DNA of 42,752 nt from CAZNNH01 sp964574335 (GTDB lineage Bacteria > Acidobacteriota > Vicinamibacteria > Fen-336). Position 1 is the stretch's first letter; the number at the start of each line of letters is the position of its first letter. Position numbers and translations under genes: made by a program. This document shows, one piece after another, positions 8,415 through 16,428 of the stretch. Under the pieces are notes generated by a model that was given only the letters and a program-made list of their open reading frames with translations, was not told the origin of the DNA and searched no databases. The stretch is taken from positions 1 to 42,752 of the forward strand of contig CAZNNH010000037.1 of NCBI GenBank assembly GCA_964574335.1, written 5' to 3'.

Positions 8415-9293
8415 GTGGCCGAGGTGCGAGAGACGGCTTCGTGCGCTCGATGCGGCGCGCCCCTTGAGGCCCAGGCGGTGGCCTGCCCGCGGTGCGGCCA
8501 GAGCGCGCTGTATGGGCTGATCGCCGATCCGTGCCGCGACCTCCGCCGCCTGGAGCCTGCGGCGCGTCTTCTGGCCGCGGCGCCCGGCGGCCCGGAGCTG
8601 GGTGAGGCCCGGCGCCGGCTGATGGGCGGGCTCCCGCTGCTGGTGGGCTTGACCCAACCTGCGGCCGAGAGGCTCGGCCGTGAGCTTTCGGTGTTGGGCC
8701 TCAGCCCCCGCATCGGGCCGGCCCCGCCCGGCTCTCGACCGCTCGAGCCGGCACCCGGGGGACCGGCCCTGGCCTACCTGGCGCTGGCGGCAGTGACCGC
8801 GGTGTCCGCCGTGGTCTGGCTGCTGGTTTCCGGGCCACGCCAGGAAGGGTCGCCGGTCCCTTCGACGGTGACGGCTGCGACCCACCCCCCGGCGCCGCCC
8901 GCGCTCACACCCGAGCCGACGCCGGAGCCGACGCCGGAGGCCGCCTCGCCGCTGGTGGTGGTGGCCCGCCTGCGGTGGTCGGGAGGACGAGCGCTGCTGG
9001 CCGGCACGGCGATGCTCCGCGGTCCCCGGCCCCCCCGTGGCGACCTGGCCCTTTCCCTGCAAACCGCCGCCGGGGAGCTGGTGTGGCTCGGCACGGTGGC
9101 CCCCGAGGACACCGACGTCTCCCAGGTGATCACGCAGGGCACCCCGAGATACACGGTCCGTGCCCGCTTTTCCGAGCCCCTCGACCTGCGAGGCTGGGAG
9201 GACGTCGCCGACTTCAGGCTGGAAGCCCGTTGGGACGAGTGGACGACGCCGCTGGTGGTTCGGGGGCCGCCGCCGACGACACCGGGCCGCTAG
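8415..9293 (+). CDS. Zinc-ribbon single-span membrane protein, function unknown
   Basis: From the chosen GTG it is 292 residues. The N-terminus carries a zinc ribbon, CARCG...CPRCG, with 10 residues between the Cys pairs. A helical stretch with LIADPCRDLRRLEPAARLL follows, then a transmembrane helix (LAYLALAAVTAVSAVVWLL), a Pro/Thr/Glu linker with TPEPTPEPTPE and a C-terminal beta-rich domain. It resembles zinc-ribbon membrane proteins common in Acidobacteria and delta-proteobacteria; the function is unknown. The start is uncertain: an ATG at 8340 would add 25 Arg-rich residues that look non-coding. It lies divergent from the EamA gene and convergent with mrp across a repeat cluster. Confidence 0.65.
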   Translation: MAEVRETASCARCGAPLEAQAVACPRCGQSALYGLIADPCRDLRRLEPAARLLAAAPGGPELGEARRRLMGGLPLLVGLTQPAAERLGRELSVLGLSPRIGPAPPGSRPLEPAPGGPALAYLALAAVTAVSAVVWLLVSGPRQEGSPVPSTVTAATHPPAPPALTPEPTPEPTPEAASPLVVVARLRWSGGRALLAGTAMLRGPRPPRGDLALSLQTAAGELVWLGTVAPEDTDVSQVITQGTPRYTVRARFSEPLDLRGWEDVADFRLEARWDEWTTPLVVRGPPPTTPGR

Positions 9294-9329
9294 GCTAGAC
9301 GCGACGTCGGACGCTGCTGGGTTCGTGTC

Positions 9330-9429
9330 NNNNNNNNNNNNNNNNNNNNNNNNNNNNNNNNNNNNNNNNNNNNNNNNNNNNNNNNNNNNNNNNNNNNNNN
9401 NNNNNNNNNNNNNNNNNNNNNNNNNNNNN
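9330..9429. other. Assembly gap (100 N)
   Basis: Exactly 100 undetermined bases, the usual placeholder for a scaffold gap of unknown size. The left edge (gggttcgtgtc, 9319-9329) and the right edge (cgggggcacgg, 9430-9440) join to give the same text as the intact repeat at 9492-9513. The gap therefore lies in or between tandem copies. Confidence 0.97.
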
Positions 9430-9491
9430 CGGGGGCACGGGGGGCGGGAGCCCCCCGCTTGATAGCGGCGACCGAATTCACTTCCGGCATC
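9430..9491 (+). repeat. Two-hairpin repeat, family 1, copy with incomplete second hairpin
   Basis: Contains the G/C hairpin CGGGGGGC-GGGA-GCCCCCCG, the spacer CTTGATA and the left arm GCGGCGACCG with the loop AATTCACTT. The right arm is then replaced by CCGGCATC, which leads into the next copy. The 5' part is lost in the N gap. Confidence 0.9.
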
Positions 9492-9566
9492 GGGTTCGTG
9501 TCCGGGGGCACGGGGGGCGGGAGCCCCCCGCTTGATAGCGGCGACCGAATTCACTTCGGTCGCCGC
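9492..9566 (+). repeat. Two-hairpin repeat, family 1, complete copy
   Basis: Order of parts: GGGTTCGTGTCC, a G-rich stretch, hairpin 1 at 9511-9530 (8-bp stem, loop GGGA), the spacer CTTGATA and hairpin 2 at 9538-9566 (perfect 10-bp stem GCGGCGACCG, 9-nt loop AATTCACTT). The same layout occurs inverted at 42557-42630. Confidence 0.92.
9538..9566 (-). terminator. 10-bp perfect hairpin 3 nt after the mrp stop codon
   Basis: Hairpin 2 of the family 1 repeat begins three bases after the mrp TAA. Its perfect 10-bp stem would be strong enough to stabilise the mRNA 3' end or to pause RNA polymerase. No U-tract follows, so intrinsic termination is not established. Confidence 0.4.
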
Positions 9567-9569
9567 GTA

Positions 9570-10640
9570 TTAGTCGGTCTCGATCACCCGCAGCGTTCGC
9601 ATCGCCTGGACCGAGAGCTTGGCCGCCGTCTGGCTGGCCACGTCGAGGATGGCCTTCGCCGCCGGCGAGTCGGGCGCCGACACCACGATCGGCTCCCCCT
9701 GGTCGCCGCCCTCGCGTACCCGGGTGTCGATCGGCACCTCGCCGAGTAGCGGCAGGCCCAGCTCACGGGCCATCCTGGCGCCGCCGCCCGATCCGAAGAT
9801 GTCGGTGCGCTCGCCGCAGTGGCCGCAGACGAAGTGGCTCATGTTCTCGACCACGCCCAGCACCGGGATGTTGAGCTGGCGGAACATGCCGACCGCCTTC
9901 CTCACGTCGGCGACCGCCACCCCCTGGGGCGTGGTGACCACTACCGCGCCCGCCACCGGCACCGTCTGCGACAGGCTGAGCGAGACGTCGCCGGTCCCTG
10001 GTGGGAGGTCCACCACCAGGTAGTCGAGCTCGCCCCAGTCGACGTCCCGGAGGAACTGCTGCAGCGCGCCGTGCAGCATCGGGCCACGCCAGATCACGGC
10101 CTGCTCCGGCGGCACCAGCATGCCCATGGAGATGACCTTGATCCCGTGTCCCTCCGGGGGCAGGATCCGCTTTTCCTCGGTCAGGTCGGGCTGCCGAGAC
10201 ACGCCGAGCATCTGGGGGATGTTCGGGCCGTACACGTCGGCGTCGAGCAGGCCCACCCGGGCCCCCTTGAGCTGGAGCGCCACCGCGATGTTCACCGAGA
10301 GCGTGGACTTTCCCACGCCGCCCTTGCCGGCCCCCACCGCGACCACGTTACGCACCCCGGCGATGGCCTGCCGACCCATCCCGCCGCGCGCCTTCACGTT
10401 GGCGGTCATCGTGGCGGTGGCGGCGGTGACGCCGGGCAGGGCGCGGACCTGGGCCTCGGCCTCGGACTTGAGCTGCTCCTTGACCGGACAGGCGGGTGTG
10501 GTCAGCTCGATCGTGAAGCGGACCTCTCCGCCGTCGATGCCCACGTCCTTGACGAAGCCGAGGCTGACGATGTCCTTGTGCAGGTCCGGGTCCTGCACCT
10601 TCGAAAGCGCGGTCAGCACCTGCTGCTCGGTGACGGTCAA
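9570..10640 (-). CDS. mrp: Mrp/NBP35-family Fe-S cluster carrier ATPase
   Basis: A 356-residue protein with an N-terminal MIP18/DUF59 domain (residues 1-85, with TTPACPVKEQL). It is followed by a SIMIBI P-loop ATPase with the deviant Walker A GKGGVGKST at 105-113, the switch DADVYGPNIPQ and VDLPPGTGD. A Cys pair CGHCGE lies near 270 and binds the transferred cluster in this family. Role: ATP-dependent carrier that delivers [4Fe-4S] clusters to apoproteins in the cytoplasm. It is the last gene of the ccdA-tlpA-mrp set on the minus strand, 52 bp after the thioredoxin gene. All key motifs are intact. Confidence 0.93.
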   Translation of the reverse strand: MTVTEQQVLTALSKVQDPDLHKDIVSLGFVKDVGIDGGEVRFTIELTTPACPVKEQLKSEAEAQVRALPGVTAATATMTANVKARGGMGRQAIAGVRNVVAVGAGKGGVGKSTLSVNIAVALQLKGARVGLLDADVYGPNIPQMLGVSRQPDLTEEKRILPPEGHGIKVISMGMLVPPEQAVIWRGPMLHGALQQFLRDVDWGELDYLVVDLPPGTGDVSLSLSQTVPVAGAVVVTTPQGVAVADVRKAVGMFRQLNIPVLGVVENMSHFVCGHCGERTDIFGSGGGARMARELGLPLLGEVPIDTRVREGGDQGEPIVVSAPDSPAAKAILDVASQTAAKLSVQAMRTLRVIETD

Positions 10641-10692
10641 CGTTCCCCCTGTCCTGGTTCGCCCGCGCCCGCCGTCGCCCGGCGGGTCGGGT

Positions 10693-11199
10693 TCAAATGG
10701 CCTTGAGCGCTTCGTCGACGGCGGACTGAAGCATCTCGAACTTGTTGGGCGGGCTGCCGAGCGTCTTCGAACGGATGGCGCCCTTGGTGTCGATCACGAA
10801 AGTCGTGGGGAAGCCCGACTGGGCTTGATATAGGTCAAGCACGTCGTCGGTGCCCATGAGCTGCCGATAGGGGATCTTGTGCTCCTGCACGAAGTCCAGG
10901 ATCTCCTCCGCGTCACCCGAGTCGAAGACCACGCCGATCACCTCGACGCCCCGGTCGCGGTTCTTCTCCCAGAACTCGGCGTACTCCGGGATCTCGCGGA
11001 TGCAGGGACCGCACCAGGTGGCCCAGAAATCGAGCACAACCACCTCTCCCTCGAGGGAGGCGAGGCTCACGGTCCCCCCCTTCAGGTCCTGGAGCTGGAA
11101 GGGCGCCGCCACGCCCAGCTCCTGCGGGGGCGCCTTGAGGCAGGCCCCCAGCCCCGCCAGGAGGAGGATTCCAATTGCCAGTCCGCCTCGCGACCTCAT
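10693..11199 (-). CDS. TlpA/ResA-like thioredoxin lipoprotein
   Basis: A 168-residue periplasmic thioredoxin-fold protein. The N-terminus has a hydrophobic segment ending in the lipobox LAGLGAC, so it is probably anchored to a membrane by lipid. The redox centre is FWATWCGPC, with the cis-Pro motif GFPTTFVID downstream. It most likely reduces disulfides outside the cytoplasm, for example apocytochrome c haem-binding Cys pairs, receiving electrons from CcdA. It lies 28 bp downstream of ccdA on the same strand, which supports that partnership. Confidence 0.9.
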   Translation of the reverse strand: MRSRGGLAIGILLLAGLGACLKAPPQELGVAAPFQLQDLKGGTVSLASLEGEVVVLDFWATWCGPCIREIPEYAEFWEKNRDRGVEVIGVVFDSGDAEEILDFVQEHKIPYRQLMGTDDVLDLYQAQSGFPTTFVIDTKGAIRSKTLGSPPNKFEMLQSAVDEALKAI

Positions 11200-11227
11200 C
11201 TCGGGATTATACGTCCCCGTCCGGGTC

Positions 11228-11965
11228 TCAGCCGATCCGGGTCAGGGACGGGAAGAGCTTGCTGAACCAGGCGGCCAGCAGGGTCAGCCGGTCCGTGATC
11301 AGGAGCACGCCCACCGCCACCAGCAGGGCGCCCGCCACCCACTCGACCTTCTGCATGTGACGCTTCAGGCGCGAGGAGGCGGAGAAGAAGGCGTTGACCG
11401 CCAGTCCCGCCAGGATGAACGGGATACCGAGCCCGGCGGAGTAGGCGGACAGCAGCAGCACCCCCTCGCCGACCGTCTGCTGCTGCGAGGCGTAGAGAAG
11501 GATGGCGCCGAGGATCGGGCCGATGCAGGGAGTCCAGCCGAAGGCGAAGGCCAGGCCCACCACGTAGGCGCCCAGCAGACCCAGGGGGCGGGTCTTCACA
11601 TCGGCCCGCTTCTCGTAGAGCAGCCACTTGATCTGGATGATGCCGGCGGTGTGCAACCCCAGCACCACGATCACCACCCCCCCGACCATCCCCAGTACCC
11701 GCTTGTACTGCTGCAGGTAGTAGCCGATCAGGGTGGCCGCCGCGCCCAGCGAGACGAAGACGGTGGAGAAGCCGAGCACGAAGGCGACGCTGGTCACCGC
11801 CACCCGGCGGGCCAGGCCCCGGGGCGCCTGGCCGTCCCGCAGCTCGGCGAGGTTGACGCCGCTGATGAAGGACAGGTATCCGGGGACGATCGGCAGCACG
11901 CACGGGGAGACGAAGGAGAAGAGCCCCGCCAGGAACGCGGTGACGATCGAGACCGACTCGTGCAT
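11228..11965 (-). CDS. ccdA: CcdA-type transmembrane thiol-disulfide transporter
   Basis: A 245-residue membrane protein of the DsbD/CcdA family with six to seven hydrophobic segments. The two redox Cys are in FVSPCVLPIVPGY (first helix) and FGWTPCIGPILGA (fourth helix), the usual pair that carries electrons from cytoplasmic thioredoxin across the membrane. The start ATG at 11963-11965 gives MHESVSIVTAFLAGLFSF, the normal N-terminus. The open frame extends far upstream only because it is antisense to the histidine kinase. Its partner is the downstream thioredoxin lipoprotein; together they would support cytochrome c maturation. Confidence 0.92.
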   Translation of the reverse strand: MHESVSIVTAFLAGLFSFVSPCVLPIVPGYLSFISGVNLAELRDGQAPRGLARRVAVTSVAFVLGFSTVFVSLGAAATLIGYYLQQYKRVLGMVGGVVIVVLGLHTAGIIQIKWLLYEKRADVKTRPLGLLGAYVVGLAFAFGWTPCIGPILGAILLYASQQQTVGEGVLLLSAYSAGLGIPFILAGLAVNAFFSASSRLKRHMQKVEWVAGALLVAVGVLLITDRLTLLAAWFSKLFPSLTRIG

Positions 11966-12058
11966 GGACCCTCCCGTCGGCGAGCCCCCCCGCTCGGCCG
12001 GCTCCGGGCAGTGTATCGTGACGAGACCTCCCTGTGTTCTACTTGGGTGGGCTGTGCC

Positions 12059-13834
12059 ATGAGTACGGGCGAGCCAGTGCGTGACGAGGAGCTCCGTCGC
12101 CAGGGCTTCCGCCTGGCGATGCTGGGGCGCTGGGCCTATGTGGGCCTCTCGTCGTGCGCCCTGCTCGTGCTCTGGAATCGCCCCGGGACCCAGCCGGCCC
12201 TGGCGCTGTTCGTCCTGGCCCTCTACGTGGCGGTGACCCTGGGTGCCCAGGGGTGGCTGACCCGTCACCCACGTGACCGGGTCGTCAAGCGTGCCCTGGA
12301 CGTGATCGACGCCCTCTCGGTGGGGACCGCCGCGGCGCTGTCGGGCGGGCTCGACAGCCCGGTCCGGCTGCTCCTCTACCCCCACGTGGTGGCGGTCTCG
12401 ACCCGAGGCGGGATCGTCCGCGCCGTCGCGGTCGGCGCCCTCGACGCCGCGATCCTGCTGCTGCTCGCCCGGTGGACGCCTCGCTCGGCGAGCGGAGTCC
12501 TCGACGCCGCCGCGCTCCTGGCCTGCGCGGCGATGGCTGGTGCCACCAGCTCCCACCTGCAGAAGGTGCGGGCGCGGCTGGCCGCCGCCAACGCCCGCCT
12601 CTCGGGCGAGAACCTGCAGCTCTCGGACACCGTGGCGGCGGCCGAGGCGGGCCTCCAGCAGCAGGACCGGGACCTCGCCCGGCTGCGCGACAGCGAGGAG
12701 CGCTACCGGCGCCTGATCGAGCGCATCCAGGACGGGGTGCTGATCATCCAGGACCGGCGGGTGGCCTACGCCAACGACGTCTTCGCCCGGATGGTGGGGA
12801 CCCCCAAGCAGGAGCTCCACGGCAACGATCTGGTCGACCTGGTCCCGGAGGCGGACCGCGACGATCTGGAGAAGCGCTACCGGAGCTGGCAACGGAGCCA
12901 GGCCGTCTCCGGCGAGCTCGAGACGCGGGTCAACACCGCCGCCGGGACGGCGCTCCTGGTCAGCGTGCGGGCCGGCTCGCTCGAGTACGAGGGGCGGCGC
13001 TCGGTGGTCGCCACCGTGCGGGACATCACCCGGGAGCGCCGGCTGGAGGACGAGACGCGCTCCCATCTGGCCGAGCTGACCCGCGCCAACCAGCGGCTGG
13101 AGGAGCTCGACCGGCTGCGGCTCGAGTATCTGCGCAACGTCTCGCACGAGTTCCGGAGCCCGCTGACGGTGCTGCGCGGCTACGTCGAGTACGTACGCGA
13201 CCTCGGCCCGGCCAGCCCCGAGGCGCTGGCGGAGCCGGCTCGGGTGATGCTGGAGAGCTGCGACCGGCTCATCGACCTGGTCGACACCCTGCTCGAGGTG
13301 GGCCGGGTGGAGCAGGATGGGGCCGAGGACACGCTGCAGATCCAGCCCCTCGACCTGGTGGAGACGGCCACCCACGCCGTCGACCCGCTGCGACCCCTGG
13401 CCTCGAAGCGGGAGGTGGGGCTGGTCCTCGAATTCCCCCCTGCGCCTCTCGGCCTCGAGGCCGACGCGGGGCTGCTGCAGCTCCTGGTGCGCAAGCTGGT
13501 GGACAACGCTCTCAAGCACAGCCCGGCCGGGGCGCAGGTGAGGGTGCGCGGCCGAGCCGTCGGCAGCGCGGCGCTGATCCTGGAGGTCGAGGACCAGGGG
13601 AGCGGGATCCCCGAGCGACACCTGTCCCGCATCTTCGACAAGTTCTATACGGTGGACGGCGGGCTCGATCGTCGGCTGGGCGGGACCGGGGTCGGCCTCT
13701 ACCTGGTCCGGGAGATCGCCCGCCTCCATCACGGGGAGGTTGAGGTGGAGAGCCGGCTCGGCCACGGCAGCCGGTTCTCGGTGCGACTGCCGACCGCCCG
13801 TCCGCGGACGCTCCTGGAAGCCAGCGTCTCATGA
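12059..13834 (+). CDS. PAS-domain sensor histidine kinase (orphan)
   Basis: 591 residues. The N-terminal third has about four hydrophobic segments (25-160). A coiled coil (168-212) and a PAS domain (about 212-325, RLIERIQDGVLIIQ) follow. The HisKA dimerisation helix has phospho-acceptor His363 in NVSHEFRSPLTVLRGY. The ATPase domain carries the N box KLVDNALKH (near 483), the G1 box DQGSGIPE and the G2 box GGTGVGLYLVR (541-551). It autophosphorylates on sensing a membrane or cytoplasmic signal. No response regulator is next to it; the next gene, overlapping by 4 bp, is a secreted peptidase. It is divergent from ccdA. Confidence 0.93.
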   Translation: MSTGEPVRDEELRRQGFRLAMLGRWAYVGLSSCALLVLWNRPGTQPALALFVLALYVAVTLGAQGWLTRHPRDRVVKRALDVIDALSVGTAAALSGGLDSPVRLLLYPHVVAVSTRGGIVRAVAVGALDAAILLLLARWTPRSASGVLDAAALLACAAMAGATSSHLQKVRARLAAANARLSGENLQLSDTVAAAEAGLQQQDRDLARLRDSEERYRRLIERIQDGVLIIQDRRVAYANDVFARMVGTPKQELHGNDLVDLVPEADRDDLEKRYRSWQRSQAVSGELETRVNTAAGTALLVSVRAGSLEYEGRRSVVATVRDITRERRLEDETRSHLAELTRANQRLEELDRLRLEYLRNVSHEFRSPLTVLRGYVEYVRDLGPASPEALAEPARVMLESCDRLIDLVDTLLEVGRVEQDGAEDTLQIQPLDLVETATHAVDPLRPLASKREVGLVLEFPPAPLGLEADAGLLQLLVRKLVDNALKHSPAGAQVRVRGRAVGSAALILEVEDQGSGIPERHLSRIFDKFYTVDGGLDRRLGGTGVGLYLVREIARLHHGEVEVESRLGHGSRFSVRLPTARPRTLLEASVS

Positions 13835-16404
13835 GCCGGACGCCGGCGCTCGTCGCGGCGGCCCTGCTGGCGGCGATGCCCTGTTGGCCGAAGGTCGCGC
13901 CCCAGGCGCCGGGGCCGACCTCGGCTGCGGAGCTACTGGACCGTCTCGAGACCGCCTGGGAAGCCCGTGACCTCGATGCCTACCTGGGCCTGTGGCGCTT
14001 CGACTCCGACCAGGATCGCGCCCTGGAGGCCGAGTTCGCGAAGCACCACTTCGGCGCGGCGTCGACCCGGCTGCACGTCGAGCGGCCCGAGCCCCTCCCC
14101 GAGGACCTTCCCGCGCTGGCCGTCGGCTGCGAGATCTCCTCCGTGACGGAGCCGCGGGGCCGCTACCAGCGCTGGCTCCTCGGTCTCTCCCGTGGGCCGG
14201 AGGGGTTCCGGCTAGTGGGCCGACAGTTCGCGGGCGAGCTCGACGGGCTGTTGCACCTGTCCCTCGACCCGCAGGGCTACCGCGCCGGCGGCCTCACCCT
14301 CACCCTGGAGGACTTCGTCCTGCGTTTGAGCCGTGGGACCCTCTTCATGTCGCCCGCCGAGGTGGGGCCGACGGTCCTGGTCTTCGTCGGCGAGGGCAAG
14401 GTCCTCATCTCGCCCCGCCCGGCCACCGAGAGACGTCAGCTCGAGCTGTTCTGCGGTCGGCCGACGATGGCCACCTCCATCCGCTCGGCCTTCATCCGGC
14501 TCCACCCTGCCAACTTCCGAAAGGTGCTGCAGCCGATCCGGCTCTCGGCCGAGGCGGACTCGGGGAGATGGTGGGGCGCCGCCCAGAAGGTCTTCGATCG
14601 AAACGTCTCCCGCTCGTTCCTGCTCGATGCGCCGATCCCGGGCTCACCCTGGTGGGTGCTGCCGGCCGAGGGTGACGCCTCGGTCACCTTCGAGACCCGG
14701 CGCCATGGGACCCTCACCTTCGCCGTCAACGGCGGGGAGCCGGAGAGCATCAACCTGTTCGATCGGGAGGCACGGCGGCAGATCCTGCTCTACCCGTCCG
14801 CCGGCGGCCCCACCGACTATGACGAGGACGAGGGACGGGCGACGGACGTGACGCACCACGAGCTGGAGGTGCGCTTCGAGCCGAGCCGCGACTACCTCGA
14901 GGGCCGCGACACGCTGCAGCTCCGTGTCCTGCGGCCGGCCGCCACCCTCCGCCTGGACCTGGACCAGGCCCTCGAGGTGCGCTCGGTCCGCTCCGAGCAG
15001 GCCGGCCGGCACCTGTTCTTCCGGGTGCGCGACCAGAACGCGGTCCTGGTGTCGCTGGGACCGCTCTCGGGATCGACCGGCGATCTCTCGCTGACGGTGG
15101 AGTACGCGGGCCGCCTGGCCCCGGTGCCGGTCGACTCTGAAGCGCTCCAGATCTACCCGGACCGGGATGCGAGGGCGGCCGACGAGCTCGCCATCGAGCC
15201 GGCCTTCGTCTACTCCAACCAGCGCGCCTGGTATCCACGCACCCGACCCGACGACTACGCGACCGCGGTGCTGCGGCTGGACGTCCCCGACCGCTACCTG
15301 GCGGTCACCGGTGGCGAGGCGCAGGCGCTGCCCAGCCCGCCCGGGCGCCGCGCGGTCGAGCACCGCCAAGGACCCGGCCGGTACTTCAGCGCCGTGGTAG
15401 GACGCCTGAGCCTCGTCGACAGCCGTCCCGGGCCACCCGACCTCACCGTCTACGCCTTGCCGCGGCTACGCGGGGAGGCCGAGAAGCTGCTGCCGACCCT
15501 CGAGACCATGCTGTCCTTCTTCCAGCAGGAGCTCGGGCCGTTCCCCTACCCGACCCTGTCGCTGTGCCTGGTCGAGGGGCGGACCCCGGGAGGCCACAGC
15601 CCTCCGGGCATGGTGGTGCTGCAGCGGCAGCCGCTGCTCGGGCGGATCCCGCTGCGTGAGGACCCGGCCAGCTTCGACGACATCGAGGGCTTCTTCCTGG
15701 CCCACGAGCTGGCCCATCAGTGGTGGGGGCACGGCGTCGCGGGCCAGAGCTACCACGAGCGGTGGCTGTCCGAAGCCATGGCCCAGTACGCGGCGGCACT
15801 GTGGGCCCGTCACCATCACGGCGAGGAGACGTTCGTCGAGATCCTCGAGCAGATGGGGCGTTGGGCACGCCGATACTCGGACCGGGGGCCGATCTGCCTG
15901 GGCTACCGCCTCGGCCACATCGAGGGCGACCCCCGCGTCTACCGGGCCATCGTCTACGACAAGGGGGCCTACGTCCTCCACATGCTCCGCTCGATCGTCG
16001 GCGAGGCCGCCTTCCGCCAGGCGCTCACGGGACTGCAGGCCGAGCGCCGATTCCAGAAGATCGGCACCTACGACCTGCAGCAGGCGCTGGAGAGCGCCGC
16101 CGGCCTGGAGCTCGACGCCTACTTCCGGGCCTGGGTCTTCGGGACTGCGCTGCCGCGGCTTTCGTGGGACTGGCGCAGCGGAGAGCGGCCGACCGGGCAC
16201 CGGACCGAGGTGCGCGTCGAGGCCGAGGGCCTGCCCGGACCGGTCCCCCTCGATCTGGTGGTCCTCGGCCCGGCGGGCGAGGAGGCCCGCCGCGAGCGCC
16301 TCGAGCCTGCCGGCGGGCGGTTCGTCATCGAGACACCCTGGGAGCCACGCGACGTTCGTGTCAACGGCGACCTGGGCCTGCTGGCCGAGGTCGACGAGCA
16401 CTAG
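13831..16404 (+). CDS. Secreted M1-type zinc metallopeptidase
   Basis: 857 residues with an N-terminal signal peptide (AALLAAMPCWPKVAPQA). A long N-terminal domain without recognised motifs runs to about 330, followed by the beta-rich N-domain and catalytic domain of M1 aminopeptidases. The zinc site is complete: HELAH at 625-629 and the third ligand Glu648 after 18 residues (WLSEAMAQYAA). A Tyr in VYDKGAYVLHML fits the catalytic Tyr. The usual GAMEN substrate motif is absent; GGHSPPGMVV stands there instead. The enzyme may therefore have altered exopeptidase specificity or bind different N-termini. Its ATG overlaps the histidine kinase stop (ATGA), so the two are translationally coupled. Confidence 0.88.
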   Translation: MSRTPALVAAALLAAMPCWPKVAPQAPGPTSAAELLDRLETAWEARDLDAYLGLWRFDSDQDRALEAEFAKHHFGAASTRLHVERPEPLPEDLPALAVGCEISSVTEPRGRYQRWLLGLSRGPEGFRLVGRQFAGELDGLLHLSLDPQGYRAGGLTLTLEDFVLRLSRGTLFMSPAEVGPTVLVFVGEGKVLISPRPATERRQLELFCGRPTMATSIRSAFIRLHPANFRKVLQPIRLSAEADSGRWWGAAQKVFDRNVSRSFLLDAPIPGSPWWVLPAEGDASVTFETRRHGTLTFAVNGGEPESINLFDREARRQILLYPSAGGPTDYDEDEGRATDVTHHELEVRFEPSRDYLEGRDTLQLRVLRPAATLRLDLDQALEVRSVRSEQAGRHLFFRVRDQNAVLVSLGPLSGSTGDLSLTVEYAGRLAPVPVDSEALQIYPDRDARAADELAIEPAFVYSNQRAWYPRTRPDDYATAVLRLDVPDRYLAVTGGEAQALPSPPGRRAVEHRQGPGRYFSAVVGRLSLVDSRPGPPDLTVYALPRLRGEAEKLLPTLETMLSFFQQELGPFPYPTLSLCLVEGRTPGGHSPPGMVVLQRQPLLGRIPLREDPASFDDIEGFFLAHELAHQWWGHGVAGQSYHERWLSEAMAQYAAALWARHHHGEETFVEILEQMGRWARRYSDRGPICLGYRLGHIEGDPRVYRAIVYDKGAYVLHMLRSIVGEAAFRQALTGLQAERRFQKIGTYDLQQALESAAGLELDAYFRAWVFGTALPRLSWDWRSGERPTGHRTEVRVEAEGLPGPVPLDLVVLGPAGEEARRERLEPAGGRFVIETPWEPRDVRVNGDLGLLAEVDEH

Positions 16405-16428
16405 CCTGGGGCGGCCGGGCCGGCGGGC

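Noticed and set aside
9430..9566. CRISPR array
   Set aside because: Repeats are palindromic and adjacent, without unique spacers of constant length, and no cas genes are present.
10877..12058. Plus-strand frame extending upstream of the histidine kinase
   Set aside because: It is antisense to the ccdA and tlpA-like genes and has no domains. The kinase starts at the ATG at 12059.
12000..12058. Promoter or riboswitch between ccdA and the histidine kinase
   Set aside because: No conserved motif or stable structured element could be recognised in the short divergent region.
11966..13765. Long minus-strand frame upstream of ccdA (about 600 codons)
   Set aside because: It is antisense to the histidine kinase, whose domain motifs are complete, and the translation has no recognisable domain.
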